This document shows, in pieces, positions 1 through 11,403 of a stretch of 64,000 nucleotides of DNA (positions within the stretch are counted from its first letter, which is position 1; each line of letters opens with the position of its first letter). The notes beneath the pieces are model-generated. The model was given only the letters and a program-made list of their open reading frames with translations, searched no databases and was not told where the DNA came from. The stretch covers positions 67,874,314 through 67,938,313 of the forward strand of contig CM051521.1 in NCBI GenBank assembly GCA_028015205.1, given 5' to 3'. The stretch comes from Mytilisepta virgata (taxonomy: Eukaryota; Mollusca; Bivalvia; Mytilida; Mytilidae). A program made the position numbers and the translations under genes.

Positions 1-694
1 CACCCACAGATGAAAAGAGCGGGATATGGGGAGATAATCCAATAGTGTACTTCGTATACTCTCGGACTTCGACATAACAGTGAGAGTATCAGTCCCTAGA
101 GACCGATGAAAGACCCAGAGACGACCGAAAAGTGCGGGAAAAGGGGAGATAATTCAATCTTAATTCTGGTCAAGCATGGCATATCGGGGTCCGTGACTTA
201 CGACACTTCCGTAAACAAATCATGGGGAAACCCATCACTTCCGGTTGCGCATGCGCGCAAATCACTTCAGGGTACTTCCGGTTCCGCCTACACATGCGCA
301 GACCACATATCCGGGTCCTAGCACGTGACTTACGTCACTTCCGTAAACAAAATATGAGAAAATGGCGCGAAAATTCCCTACTTCCGGTTGCGCATGCGCG
401 CAGACCCTTTCCGGGTACTCCAGGTTCCGGTAACGCATGCGCAGACTACACATCCGCTCTTAGCACGTGACTTGCGTCACTTCCGTCAACAAATGGCGGG
501 AAAATCCACTACTTCCGGTTGCGCATGCGCACAAACCACTTCCGGTACCTCCGGTTCCGGTCACGTGACTTCTGGTTTCGGTGAAGTTATTTCCTGTGAC
601 GTCATTTCCGGTTCCGGTGACGTTACATCCGGATCCTCATGATCCTCCACCACACCCACCACCTCAAATGCGACTTTAGAACCGCGTATATACT
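1..694 (+). mobile_element. Right terminal inverted repeat of a PolB-family element; body lies outside the window
   Basis: The first ~180 bases (GATAATCCAATAGTG, then a CTCGGACTTCGACATAACAG-type stretch) match 24,430-24,600 and 38,090-38,430. The next ~450 bases are GC-rich and match 24,600-24,905 directly and 8,985-9,430 in reverse complement. The repeat ends in GCGTATATACT at 694, the reverse complement of AGTATATATG, which begins the miniature copy at 36,976. This is therefore the right end of another copy whose interior lies to the left of position 1. Internally it has about three tandem units of 132-142 bp, with the GTGACTTACG-type motif starting at 193, 325 and 467. Short open frames here arise from GC-rich repeats and are not genes. 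Confidence 0.75.
190..640. promoter_or_regulatory. GC-rich TIR with clustered promoter-type motifs
   Basis: Seen directly: the palindrome GCGCATGCGC at 247-256, 390-399 and 521-530 (the NRF1 consensus core), many CTTCCGG/CCGGAAG sites (ETS core), CACGTGAC boxes near 323, 465 and 563 (E-box), TGACGTCA at 597-604 (CRE) and AAATGGCGGG-type sites (YY1-like). This combination is typical of TATA-less CpG-island promoters of animals. It recurs in the other terminal repeats of the family. Promoter activity is inferred from motif density only. Confidence 0.5.
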
Positions 695-699
695 ACTAA

Positions 700-2450
700 C
701 CTAATGAAAAATGAAAAAAACCTTAGTTCACAAGCTTAAACAGACATTTTTAAAATTTGACCTGTCAGTGAGCCCCCGGTTTAAAAATCTTTATTATAAA
801 TCCTTATTGTGCAACTAAATATAGTGTAGGACAATACTATATATAAGCAAAATGAATAAGTAAAGTCCAGGAATACCAAAGGGATATTTGATATTTGAAG
901 GAGGGAAAAATAGAAACAACTGACAAACTCCGGAAAACAACCAAGACAAGACCAAAACAATACATGCACTACCATTAAAAACTAAAAACATACGAACAAC
1001 ATGGACCCACCAAAAAACCGGGGGAAGACTCAGGTGCTCCGAAGAGTAAGCAGTTTCTGCTTCCTGCAGGACACCCGCCATGCTGCCCATGTCAAATCCG
1101 GTATGAGGAAGGGATATCAGCAATGGAACAGGTCCATTTTCATTTGGGAAATGAAAGAGAAGTTAAGGTCACAAGCTTAAATTGAAAATTTCAAATTTCG
1201 ACCCCTGTGGACCCCAATTTTAGAAAATTAAAATTCTAAAACCTTATTGCACATCTGCATATGGTGCATGCCAATACTTTATAGAAATAAAATGCATAAA
1301 TTAAAAAATGAAAGACGAGTTAGGGGTCACAAGCTTGAATTCAAAATTTTCGGAGTTAAACCCATGTGGGTCCCTTGGTTAGAAAATCAAAATTCTAAAA
1401 CATTATTGCGCATCTATAGGTGGTATGCAACCATTCTATATATAAATTTAATTCCTAAACCCAAACGTGAAGGAGAATTTGACGTCACAAAAAAGTGTGA
1501 CGGACGGACGGATGGACGGAAACAATCGCTATATACCGGAACTTTCTTCGAAAGTGCGGGGATAATCACGCTGTTTTTTGGTCAGCAAACGGTTTACCTG
1601 TATGCATAGAATGTACCTGTGTACCTTAATTATCTCCGCACTTCGAAGAAGTTCGGGAATATTGTTATCGCCCCGTCCGTCTATCCGTCGTACCGTCTGT
1701 CCGTTTGTCCGTCTGTCGGACCGCCCGTCACACTTTCTTGTGACCTAAACTCCACGTTCATTTTTAACCTCAAAATTTAAGCTTGTGACCTTAACTTCCT
1801 TTAATTTTTCATTTTATTTATTTAATTTATATACAGTATTGTCACATACTGTATTTAGATGCGCAATAAAGGTCCTATAATTTTGATTTTCAAAAATGTG
1901 GGCCCACAGTGGTCGAATTTCTTAAATGGCAATTGAAGCTTGTGACCTAAACTGCTAGTTCATTTTTCATTTTATGCATTTGATTTCTATATAGTATTGT
2001 CACATACTATAAACAGATGTGCAATAAGGTTTTAGAACTTTTATTTTCAGAACTTTGGGCCCACAGAGGTTGGATTTTGAAAATTGGGAATTTAAGCTTG
2101 TGACCTAAACTCCTCTTTCATTTTTCATTTTATGTATTTAATTTTTTTACAGTATTGTCACACACTGTATATTATATTATATTGCGCAATAAGATTTTAG
2201 AATTTTGATTTTAAATAATTGGGGCCTTTAGGGGTAGGGATTTAAAAAATTGGGAATTATACGCTCGTGACTGAAAATTTTCTTTCATTTTTCATTTTAT
2301 ACATTTTATTTCTATACAGTATTGTCATACACTTTATGCAGATGTGCAATAAGGTTTTAGAATTTTAATTTTCAAAATTTTGGCCTGTATTCGAAGGTAT
2401 GATTTTGAAAATGGTGCAAAGGGATACAACATGTGGTCCTTTCCGACTGC
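700..2450. repeat. Foldback-type inverted repeat with ~165-bp subrepeats
   Basis: Units starting with AAGCTTGTGACCTAAACT, followed by TTTCATTTTTCATTTTAT and CAGTATTGTCACA, recur at about 1,778, 1,931, 2,095 and 2,263 on the + strand. The reverse-complement units occur near 740, 1,160 and 1,330. The two arms face each other across about 1,500-1,720, where GACGGACGGATGG on the left mirrors CCGTCCGTCTATCC on the right, and CTTTCTTCGAAAGTGCGGGGATAAT mirrors TTATCTCCGCACTTCGAAG. Long inverted arms made of tandem subrepeats are the hallmark of foldback elements. No transposase is visible. The left arm is interrupted by a Penelope-like tail (about 840-1,140). Confidence 0.6.
840..1140 (-). mobile_element. 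3' tail fragment of a Penelope-like/RT element family
   Basis: On the minus strand this closely matches 57,725-58,010, sharing for example ACCGGATTTGACATGGGCAG and TGTTTTTAGTTTTTAAT. At 57.2-57.7 kb that sequence directly follows an RT coding remnant, so this is best read as a 5'-truncated 3' end of the same family. The minus-strand open frame across it (about 100 codons, with hydrophobic stretches) has a diverged counterpart in the 57.7 kb copy, but nothing suggests it is a conserved protein. Confidence 0.55.
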
Positions 2451-4820
2451 TTCAGTCTAGTTAATTATTGTCACAATATCATATATTGCAATTATAATCC
2501 ATGTGAAATGTTACTACATATTTTAAATGATTTTTTTTTTAATGAAGACGAGAAGTACGCGCTATAAGCAATACAGAGTTATCGAAGTACGATAAATGCC
2601 TGGCATGAACGGGGTCAGTACAGGATAATTGAGTTACCTAACTTAATTATCACCCATATAGTTGCAAAACAAAATAACAAATTTTGTGCATATCAAATTC
2701 AGTTTATTTCAAGTGTTTCCACCAAGTTTCATGACAATCAGTCAACATTTCTAGAATTTATGCCTATGTTTATACTTAGTGGTACAGCTGTCCAATTCAG
2801 TACTATTCACTTGAGAAATTCATTCTATCTTTTCCTGTCACAGAAATAAAATTTTAACTATTTTGACTGATTTTTCTATCTATTTTACTAAATGGCAAAT
2901 GCTGTACATAATAATACCAACCTTCTGCACTAGGAATATAGAACAAAGCAGAATTTTGCATAGTTTATACCCTATGGTAAAAAATCTTGGTTTTCGGTAT
3001 TACAGGGGGCTATGATATAAAAAGATAAAATATTCATTTATGAAAGTTTAATGGTAAATTTTCTCAATGATATTACCTTTCTCAGATAGTTTGCTTACTT
3101 TTTTAATCAAAAATAGGTATGCATGACAATACAATTAAAAAACATAAAGGCTCAAACGACAAAAAGCAAATCTGTAATAGTGCGGTATTTCACTTCAGCT
3201 AGAATTTTCACTTTACTATTTGAAACACAATTTGATTCAAATGATTTGGTTGGTATTTTTGATCATTTAAATGATACATTTATTTAAATCAACAAGAAAA
3301 TTTGGCAAACAATGGGTATTTGCAATCAAAAGGGTTCAGACTATATTTACTCAGAAAAAACAACACAGATAGCACTTTTATTGAAAAATTGAGAGCCAGT
3401 CTTAATATCAATTATATAAGTATCATTAAAATAGTAATAATAAATATAATTTGCACACTTTTAAAAATTTTTAATGGTCTATACACTTAAAGTGGCATGT
3501 TAGTGATAAAAGTATTGTGTTATCCATGGTGATTTACCTGCTGCAGCTATAAATGGATTGTTGGTTCACGTTATCTTATACTGGACAAAAGTTATATATT
3601 GGATAGTTTGAAAAAAACAATAACATATAGTCTTAAGGCAGACAGAATAACTTAGTGTTTTTTGTTATTGTGCATATATATACATACCTCACATATGTTT
3701 CCTTCCAATTATTATTTTGTTTATTTTATTATTATTTTTTTTAGCTATTCTGTTTTATTTCATTCCCCCCTTCATTTAATTGACGTATTATTCCTAAGAT
3801 AGTTAAATTTTATGTCAATGTGTGCCGTACCTATACTCTGTAAGACACAAGGCAAGAAAGACCGAAATTTACAAAATTGTACAACCGCTCGATTTGATAC
3901 ATTGTACCCACTTTACTTTCATGTATCACCTCAACTAAATTTTAACAACCTTTCCCTTTTGCGTCCTTTCGCGTTTTGTTAATCTTATTGCTCATTAATC
4001 CAGCAATTTCAAATTAAATGAAAAAAGAATAGATGAAATAAAACAGAACTGCTAAAAAAATAACAATAAAGTTAAATAAAAAAGGGGGCATCCATTGCCC
4101 CAAACACCTGTGATCCACTTTTAAACAATCGCACAGTTGAAATGATCGACAACAAAAATTGAATACAATCGTAGACATATAAAGCTCATTTTTGTTATAT
4201 TTTTTGTTTAGTTTATTATAATTTTTTTTTAGTTATACATGTATCCTTGTTGTGTTTGTTTGCTGCGCTTTGTCTTTTCCGTGGTCTTCGAATTTGTGGA
4301 CTTTCCCCCAAGTTTGTCTCTTCGGTATTCTTTTGTCTACATAATGTATTTAGCTCCTTTGCCTATATTTCAAAAACAGTAAAGGCTTCAAAAATGTATC
4401 GTCCTTACTGCGAGCTTTGACCATTCGCACAGATAAAATATTTATCTGAAATATCCTATGTAAAACTAAGATCGTCTTTGGCGGTCATCTTGTCTCATCT
4501 GATAAAATTTTGAAAATGGACCATCTAAGGACTGTTCCACGAAACTTTGGTCTCAAATGGCCAAATAGTTTCAGAGAAGATTTTTATACATTTTTTCAGA
4601 CTTTATCTTTAGTCATCAGTCTGTATTCCAAGCACCATCATGACCATTCCAGCAGAATGTGGTGCCGCTATATCATGTGATTCCCTATAAGATTAAACTT
4701 AGGACAAACGACAACTACGAGAAGCAGATAAATATAGTCCCTTTTACCATTTGCATTTCCAAAACTGTAAAATATATATGTAGGAATAATACTGAAAGCA
4801 TTCATCAAAATGAATTATAA
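2451..4820. other. AT-rich stretch without recognised gene
   Basis: No reading frame with recognisable protein features. A short imperfect inverted repeat is visible (about 3,730-3,768 against 4,028-4,066, around GAATGAAATAAAACAGAA), perhaps a decayed small element. The 62-codon frame near 3,302-3,490 has low-complexity composition and is probably chance. Confidence 0.5.
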
Positions 4821-4823
4821 TAA

Positions 4824-6030
4824 AATAACAATCCAAAGATACTAATATTAGATATAGTAAATTTATACTATGCTGTATACGACGCATTTCAAGGAGTTAC
4901 CTCTCATCAGCAGCATTAAAACCGAAACATTTGGAAGACCAAAAACCAAATTTATGTTAAACAAAAAGTACTCAACCAGAAATACCGAAATAGGAAGCCA
5001 AATTTCAGCTAAGGAGATCTACCATGCGCAATACAAGGAATGAACCCTTAGTATTTCTATTATTTTTGAATTTTGCTACATACTGGTAATTTCTGTAAGA
5101 ATCAATAAATAATCATGTCAGACAAGTCTGACGACTGGGTTGGCGAATACTCTCGGGGACCTAGGGTCCACCAGCAGAGGCATCATCCCAGTAGTTTCAA
5201 AATAACAATCCAAAGATACTAATATTAGATATAGTAAATTTATACTATGCTGTATACGACGCATTTCAAGGAGTTACCTCTTATCAGCAGCATTAAAAAC
5301 GAAACATTTGGAAGACCAAAAACCAAATTTATGTTAAACAAGAAGTACTCAACCAAAAATACCGAAATAGGAAGCCAAATTTCAGCTAAGGAGATCTACC
5401 ATGTGTAATACAAGGCATAAACCCTTAGTATTTCTATTATTTTTGAATTTTGCTAAATACTGGTAATTTCTGTAACAATCAATGAATAATCATGTCAGAC
5501 AAGTCTGACGACTGGGTTGGCGAATACCCTCGGGGACCTAGGGTCCACCAGCAGAGGCATCATCCCAGTAGTTTCAAAATAACAATCCAAAGATACTAAT
5601 ATTAGATATAGTAAATTTATACTATGCTGTATACGACGCAGTTCAAGGAGTTACCTCTCATCAGCAGCATTAAAACCGAAACATTTGGAAGACCAAAAAC
5701 CAAATTTATGTTAAACAAGAAGTACTCAACCAAAAATACCGAAATAGGAAGCCAAATTTCAGCTAAGGAGATCTACCATGCGCAATTCAAGGAATGAACC
5801 CTTAGTATTTCTATTATTTTTGAATTTTGCTACATACTGGTAATTTCTGTAACAATCAATGAATAATCATGTCAGACAAGTCTGACGACTGGGTTGGCGA
5901 ATACCCTCGGGGACCTAGGGTCCACCAGCAGAGGCATCATCCCAGTAGTTTCAAAATAACAATCCAAAGATACTAATATTAGATATAGTAAATTTATACT
6001 ATGCTGTATACGACGCATTTCAATAATATA
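4824..6030. repeat. 377-bp tandem repeat, three full units plus a partial fourth
   Basis: The marker AATAACAATCCAAAGATAC starts at 4,824, 5,201, 5,578 and 5,955, an exact 377-bp period. Units differ by scattered substitutions. Each ends with a GC-richer stretch containing the perfect inverted repeat GTCAGAC-AA-GTCTGAC and then a CTCGGGGACCTAGGGTCC segment. The fourth unit breaks off near 6,022. A fragment of the same unit, reversed, lies at 33,563-33,679. No coding potential is seen; it could be a satellite or the tandem core of a non-autonomous element. Confidence 0.9.
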
Positions 6031-6699
6031 TTCCAATTTAATTAAATCGACTGCAAAGTCAAAATGTTAGGTATCATGTATTTTAATATACTGGCGCTGG
6101 CCTTGGTACTACAATTTACCCTCCATATATTTTCAGATCTGATCGGGAGTTGACTTGGTTTTTCACATCCCGTAATGTGCATTTTTTCTGCAGTTGCTGA
6201 ATACAAAGTTGTACTCGTCTACAGAGCCGTAGCATAATGCGACAGCAAATGATTTGTCTTATTTGATCTTTTTATCTTAAAAATTAATTCATAATGCATA
6301 ATTCAAAATAACTTTTCTTGCAACAAGAAAAGGTCGTATACTGAATTTAATGCGTACAATGTGTTTTTTTTTTTTTTGGATAATCCCTGATCAAGGTTAT
6401 AATCAACAAAATAATTTGTAAATAAATAAATAAAACCAGTCATTAATTTTTAGAAAATGGATCGAAGCACTGCTTTTTTATTACTTTTGATGAAATGAAA
6501 AATTTAGTAATATTTTACATTTAAACAAGCAATATGATGCTGCCCCTAAACAGGAGGTAGGGATTAATAAAAAACAGTTTTGACCCGTATGCATACGAAT
6601 AATTTTAGTAAGATTCCCATAAATGAGTTTAACTCCAAAAAGACACAACAACATTTTTAAAGTCTGGAAAATAAATTTACTCTTGATACTCCTGTATTG
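6031..6699. other. AT-rich stretch, no gene seen
   Basis: Low-complexity A/T runs (poly-T near 6,365) and no recognisable coding remnant. Confidence 0.4.
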
Positions 6700-7345
6700 A
6701 AGAGATTAGAAGTACCGGTAATATAAAAATAGACATTGTCCATCAACCAGACAAATCTTTTAGTCAATGGAAAGAAAAGTATAAAATGTAACATTTAAAA
6801 AGTCCGTTACAGAACAATACGAGAAACTGACTTGGTTAAAACTTTCAAAATTCGATTTTTCATTTAAACTTTGTCCTTATGGAAAATTTAAAACCGACTG
6901 TAAATTTGAACTTTACTTAAAAAACAATAATTTCACTTATAGAAATTATTATCAAAATTTAGAATAAGTGATTGACCCTTAGGTATTGAAGTTGGCAGAT
7001 ATATGAACATTCCCAGAGAACAAAAGATTATGCAAAAAATGTAAAGTTGTACATGATCAAAAATCAACTTTGCGCCCGAAATATTTTGCTCTTTTAAAAG
7101 ACCAAGTTCCTTCATTTCAAGACATGAATTTTACAAATAAATTACTTTTCAGTCATTCTCAGTCCCGCTGCCGGGTCTTTAGGACTGAGGGCATAAATTG
7201 GACCCCTGTCAGATAGTTCATGACATATATTATGTATAAATTATACTGTGTTCAGTTTTCTGTATCATATATAATTTTATATATGTTGTATTATGTCTAC
7301 TTTTTATATTGCTTGAGCCTTATGGCTAAATGAATAAAAAAAGAC
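6700..7345 (+). pseudogene. LINE C-terminal domain and 3' UTR, 5'-truncated
   Basis: In broken frames the plus strand reads SKFRISD..LGIEVGRYMN and NIPREQKIMQK, the arrangement found near the C-terminus of many animal LINE ORF2 proteins (a basic helix region followed by a Cys/His cluster). The Cys codons of the cluster are partly lost. It is followed by an AT-rich 3' UTR and the A-rich end AATGAATAAAAAAAGAC near 7,330-7,345. Endonuclease and RT are missing, consistent with 5' truncation during target-primed integration. A similar domain occurs at 25,020-25,700 and 55,736-56,471. Confidence 0.5.
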
Positions 7346-8947
7346 AATAATTCTCAGGTTTCAGTTTTTCAGGAATTTTTTGTCTGTTTTTCATAAAGTA
7401 ACCACGACATTTTGAATAAGAAAAAACAACAACAACAAAAACCAACAAATAAAAGTAAAACTGGCAAAATAAAAGTTCATTAATAATTGTCCATGTTTCA
7501 AAAATTAATTTATTCTTCATCAAATTGAACAAAATATCATCAAACGTTAATCGCATATAAAGAGTAAAAGAAAAAAAAAATCAAAATTCCTACTGAATCT
7601 TTTCGGTTTGAAAAGTATCACGACCCACGGGAACTGAAAGTTACGCGTGACTTAGTTTTTTACTTTCAATTTCGTTTGCAAGGGAGGCAACTATTATATA
7701 TGAGTTTATCCATCTGCTAATTTTGAAAAAAAAATGAGAGTTAATGTGGCAAAACATCATCCAAAAGTCGAAAATTATTTAAAACACCAATGTACGCTGT
7801 ATTATACAATGCAGTTCAGTTTAATAGGACGCAGATTACTGACTGGGCGATTTGGGTTCCCTCCACGTCATTCCAGATATGGTAACGATACGTCGATCTA
7901 AATGTCTGCTATAAATAGTTACTAAGTTTACATGTATAAAATTTATGCGCGGAGAACAACCGACTTGTCTATTTGTCAGATAATAATTATTGATGATTTT
8001 GTAGTGCAAGTTTTTCTGTGGCAGTTGAAAACCCCTCTTCCGACTGGGCGATTTGGGTACCCCGACGTTATATTTCTATCCTCAGAACAAATAAAAATTT
8101 CTTTTGAACTTAATAGCTCAAGAATGATTCATCCAAACTTGTTGCATTCAGATAAATGCATACAATTTGATTTTACCTAGCTTCTATGAAGTCAGTGGTA
8201 GGCCTTGGTCTCCATTTTTATGTTTTGCACTGAAAATTGAGTTTGTTCAAAATAATGGGAAACAGAAAAGGTATTGATAAAACAAGCTTTCTATGACATA
8301 ATGAGACCAAAATGCGTTATGTGTATACTTTTTATGCCTCACATGGCATGTTTTCATGTTTTTCATATTCACCTCTTAGGCCCCAGACCACAATTATTTC
8401 ATATTGCATTTTCATATTGGCATTAAGTCAAATTAAAAAAAACGTCACCAGCTCAAAATTTATAATCTTTCTTTCACTCAGTGTACACTCATAACTGGAA
8501 AATACATCAAAATTCTACCATTGCAAATTCAAGAAAACCCCCAAAATGTCTTTAAGGGGTATAGTTATCATTCACATAGCCACTAGCATCCCGAAATTAG
8601 GTCATTTTGACAGTAACCAAATTAGAACTTTAACATAATTCTGATTAAAAAACTGTTTTAAATTAAGTAAGTTGACCCTTGTACTTTATATTTTAACTAG
8701 GATACTTAAAAAAGGCAAAAAGAAAGTAGGGAAAATTAAAATGGATAAAATATGGGGAAAGAGTTTATGCGGATTAATTGTGGTCTTGAGCCAGTTTCAA
8801 ATAGGAGTTTATAAAATCTATTTTTAGATCTCCGGGAAAAGCACAAGAACTGATCCAAGTTGCATTTATTTGTTTGTCTCTATACTCCAACTGAAAGAAA
8901 TAACACTGTTTAATAACTGTAGAATTGTGAATGTGCACTTTATATCC
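7346..8947. other. AT-rich stretch without recognised gene
   Basis: No domain-bearing frame. The 17-base string CGACTGGGCGATTTGGG (or a close variant) occurs near 7,837 and 8,040, marking a small local duplication. The open frames at 7,326-7,556 (-) and 7,932-8,180 (+) have no recognisable features. Confidence 0.4.
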
Positions 8948-9430
8948 AGTGATAGTAGTAAATGGGGACAGTTCAGGTCGGATTTGTGGAGGTGCTGTGG
9001 AGGTGCCGGAAGTGACGTCACCGCTACCGGAAATGACGTCACCGGAACTGGAAGTCACATTACCGGAAGGCTCTGAAGTGATTTTCGCATGCGCAACCGG
9101 GAGTGGTGGATTTTCCCGCCATTTGTTTACGGAGGTGACGCAAGTCACGTGCTGGGACCCGGATGTGTCGTCTGCGCACGCTGAAGCGGAACCGGAAGTG
9201 GTTTGCGCTCATGCGCAACCGGAAGTAGGGATTTTCGCGCCATTTTCCCATATTTTGTTTACGGAAGTGACGCAAGTCACGTGCTGGGACCCGGATGTGT
9301 CGTTTGCGCATGTTCAGGTGGAACCGGTAGTGGTTGGCGCGCATGCGCTACCAGAAGTAGTGTGTTTCCCCATGATTTGTTTCCGGAAGTGACGCAAGTC
9401 ACGTGCAGAACCCGGACGTGTGGTCTGCGG
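8948..9430 (-). repeat. Left terminal inverted repeat of the PolB element
   Basis: Reverse complement of the family's right-end repeat (1-694; 24,600-24,907). About three units of 122-132 bp are marked by GTGACGCAAGTCAC at 9,135, 9,267 and 9,389. Promoter-type motifs include TGACGTCA at 9,013-9,020 and 9,034-9,041, CACGTG at 9,146-9,151, GCGCATGCGC at 9,339-9,348, and repeated CCGGAAGT. The outermost ~40 bases are diverged from the AGTATATATG end of the miniature copy, so the exact left boundary is uncertain. Confidence 0.7.
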
Positions 9431-9454
9431 AAGTCCAAAGGGAGCTCCTCCAAG

Positions 9455-9620
9455 AGGGAGATAATTCAAAACTTCAGTGCAATGGAGAGATAACTTTTCA
9501 GGATTTTTCCCTCCAACAATACAAGGGGGAGATAATTCAAAACTTCAGTGCAATGGAGAGGTAACTTTCCAGGATTTTTCCCAGTATTCTCCTCCAACAA
9601 TAGAAGGGGGGATAATTATT
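9455..9620. repeat. 66-bp tandem duplication next to the left TIR
   Basis: GGGAGATAATTCAAAACTTC followed by a GTGCAATGGAGAG stretch and CAGGATTTTTCCC occurs at about 9,460 and again at about 9,526. GGAGATAAT strings are also typical of the right subterminal region (24,380-24,600). Confidence 0.8.
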
Positions 9621-9629
9621 CCTTTGTTC

Positions 9630-10145
9630 TATATATTTACTTTTTAACTTAAAAAAAACTTATTAAATTTAAATAATTTTTTATTTTTCTATTTATTTTT
9701 ATCTTTTGTTTTATTATTTATAATTTTTCTACTTTTTCTATTTTTCTAACTTTTAAATTTTTTTTTATTTATATAATTTTTTTTTTAATATATTTACATA
9801 ATTTAATAAATTTTCTAATTTTTTCTTAATTTTTTTTTTAACAATTCGTAATATATTTACATATTTTTTAATTTTTTCTAATTTTTAATTCCTTTGTTGG
9901 TTTTTGGAACCATTTAGTAAACACTTTCTAAATATTTTAATTATTCTGAAGTATTTTCTGGCTTTTCTAAAGTATTCGGACGTCTTCGGAACCATTTAGT
10001 AAAAAAAAATTCTAATTATTTTACTTATTCTTGGGATTTCCTAAAGAATTTAGTAGTATTTACTGGGTTTTTGCCAACTTCCGGAACCATTTAGACGTCT
10101 TCGGAACAATTTTTCACTCTTTGTAAGCATTCGGTCGTTTCCGGA
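9630..10145. other. T-rich leader between TIR and PolB gene
   Basis: About 250 bases of T/A-rich sequence, then repeated GGAACCATTTAG phrases (near 9,907, 9,990 and 10,085) alternating with TTCGGACGTCTTCGG-type strings. No coding sequence is seen. The end (GGGTGCTC..TTACAGGTCCG near 10,148) matches a module that recurs near 15,690 (reversed) and 37,370. Confidence 0.5.
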
Positions 10146-10328
10146 GAGGGTGCTCACTTACAGGTCCGCGTTCGTGGAGGCATCCATGTTGGATTACGCA
10201 ATACCGTTAATGCGACGTCATGGAAATTTTCTGTGGAAATTTCAATTAGAAAACGGATTGAAACATGTCGGTGGACGCGGTCGTGAGCGAAGACACCGTG
10301 GTGTTCTTTTTTACGTCCGCGTTTTAGC

Positions 10329-10336
10329 TATATATA
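10329..10336 (+). promoter_or_regulatory. TATA-like box upstream of the left PolB copy
   Basis: TATATATA lies 50 bases upstream of the position that corresponds to the right copy's start codon (10,386 here). The right copy likewise has a TAATATAAG string about 75 bases upstream of its ATG. A role as core promoter is inferred from spacing only. Confidence 0.3.
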
Positions 10337-10385
10337 CAGTGCAGAACCTCTCACTTCGTCTTGAACCTTTGAAAAGGTAACGACC

Positions 10386-11403
10386 ATATTCTCTTGCGAG
10401 AAGTGCGGTAAGACTTTTACCGAGAAGAAAAGGCTGCTTCGCCACCAGAAGACACATGCTGCTTCTTCCCAGACGTATTCCTTCCAGGTATGTGGTAAAG
10501 AATTTTCAAGGGCCGTACCACACCTGATTAGGAACAAAGAAGACCTACAGAAGTTTTAGGAAGAATTGAGCAGTCACGACATTTTGGATTTCATCCGTCA
10601 GCAGAGACCAGATACCAAATGGGTGGTACATTTACTGACAAATGCCACGTTTTATGTCAACAAGTTGGTGGAACACCCGAACACCCGATAGGAGCCAGAG
10701 TCGTGTTACCAGACTTCATTTTGAAAAACCGTGGTGGGTCAACAGGACCATATAATGACAACCTGTGTTTTTTCCGGTGTTTGGCCGTCCACCGTGGAGC
10801 CCCCGTGAAAGACGTAGAAGTACCTACCAAGACTTACTATCGACAATATTTGCAGAAGACAGAAATGTACGGTGGTGATTTCAAAGGTATTTGTTTAGAC
10901 GATTTGGCGTACATCGAACCACTGTTCCAAGTCAACATCTGTGTGTACGATTTGCAAGAGACAGAAGACGGCAACATAGCGGCGAGATTGGTACGACGTT
11001 CTCCCTACAATTTCCAGGACACCATGAACCTGAATTTGTACGACAACAATTTCAGTTATGTCAGCGACATGGAGAAATACAGTCACAGTTACCTAGTTCC
11101 AAATGTGACCAGTTGTGGAAGCATGTAGGGCACTTACACAGACACGAGAGAACCTTCAGCGGTGACGTACTCTACAAATATCCCGGTGGCGTGTACCATA
11201 CACCACAGACCGTGTTTGAACGTTTGGAGGACGAAGGTATTCAAGTCCCGGTAGAAGCCAGATATTATCCTTACAGAGCCACTTACGATATAGAGGCAAT
11301 GCTACAACCTACAGACAAACCAGCACGTTTTGCTCAGCGTCTCTGTGTGTTCCAACGTACCGGAGTTTACAGAGCCAGTTTGTTTCGTGTCCGAAGGCGA
11401 TAG
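10386..11403 (+). pseudogene. Left PolB copy, N-terminal part (zinc fingers, PolB N-region)
   Basis: 10,386-10,513 corresponds to the first 1.5 C2H2 fingers of the right copy, but the start codon is ATA instead of ATG and the first Cys of finger 2 is Phe. A deletion of roughly 170 codons relative to the right copy follows, then a stop at 10,555 and a frameshift near 10,685. 10,690-11,100 reads as a conserved N-region with YNDNLCFFRCLAVHRG and GICLDDLAYIEPLFQVNICV. Past a further frameshift (~11,098) comes a Cys-x2-Cys/His-x3-His finger ending LHRHERTF, then the start of the exonuclease domain (TYDIEAML). Gene organisation (fingers followed by PolB) matches large zinc-finger/PolB proteins annotated in marine invertebrates. 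At least one stop and three frame breaks make it non-functional. Confidence 0.75.

Noticed and set aside
222..642. Frames of 82-84 codons in the terminal repeat
   Set aside because: GC-rich tandem repeats are open on both strands. The translated residues repeat with the DNA unit and have no start context or domain.
4880..4930. Hammerhead-ribozyme-like CTGATGAG on the minus strand of each 377-bp unit (near AGTTACCTCTCATCAGCAGC)
   Set aside because: A possible short stem follows, but extra bases separate it from the GAAA box and no plausible third stem or cleavage triplet is visible. The GAAA is lost in the 33.6 kb copy.
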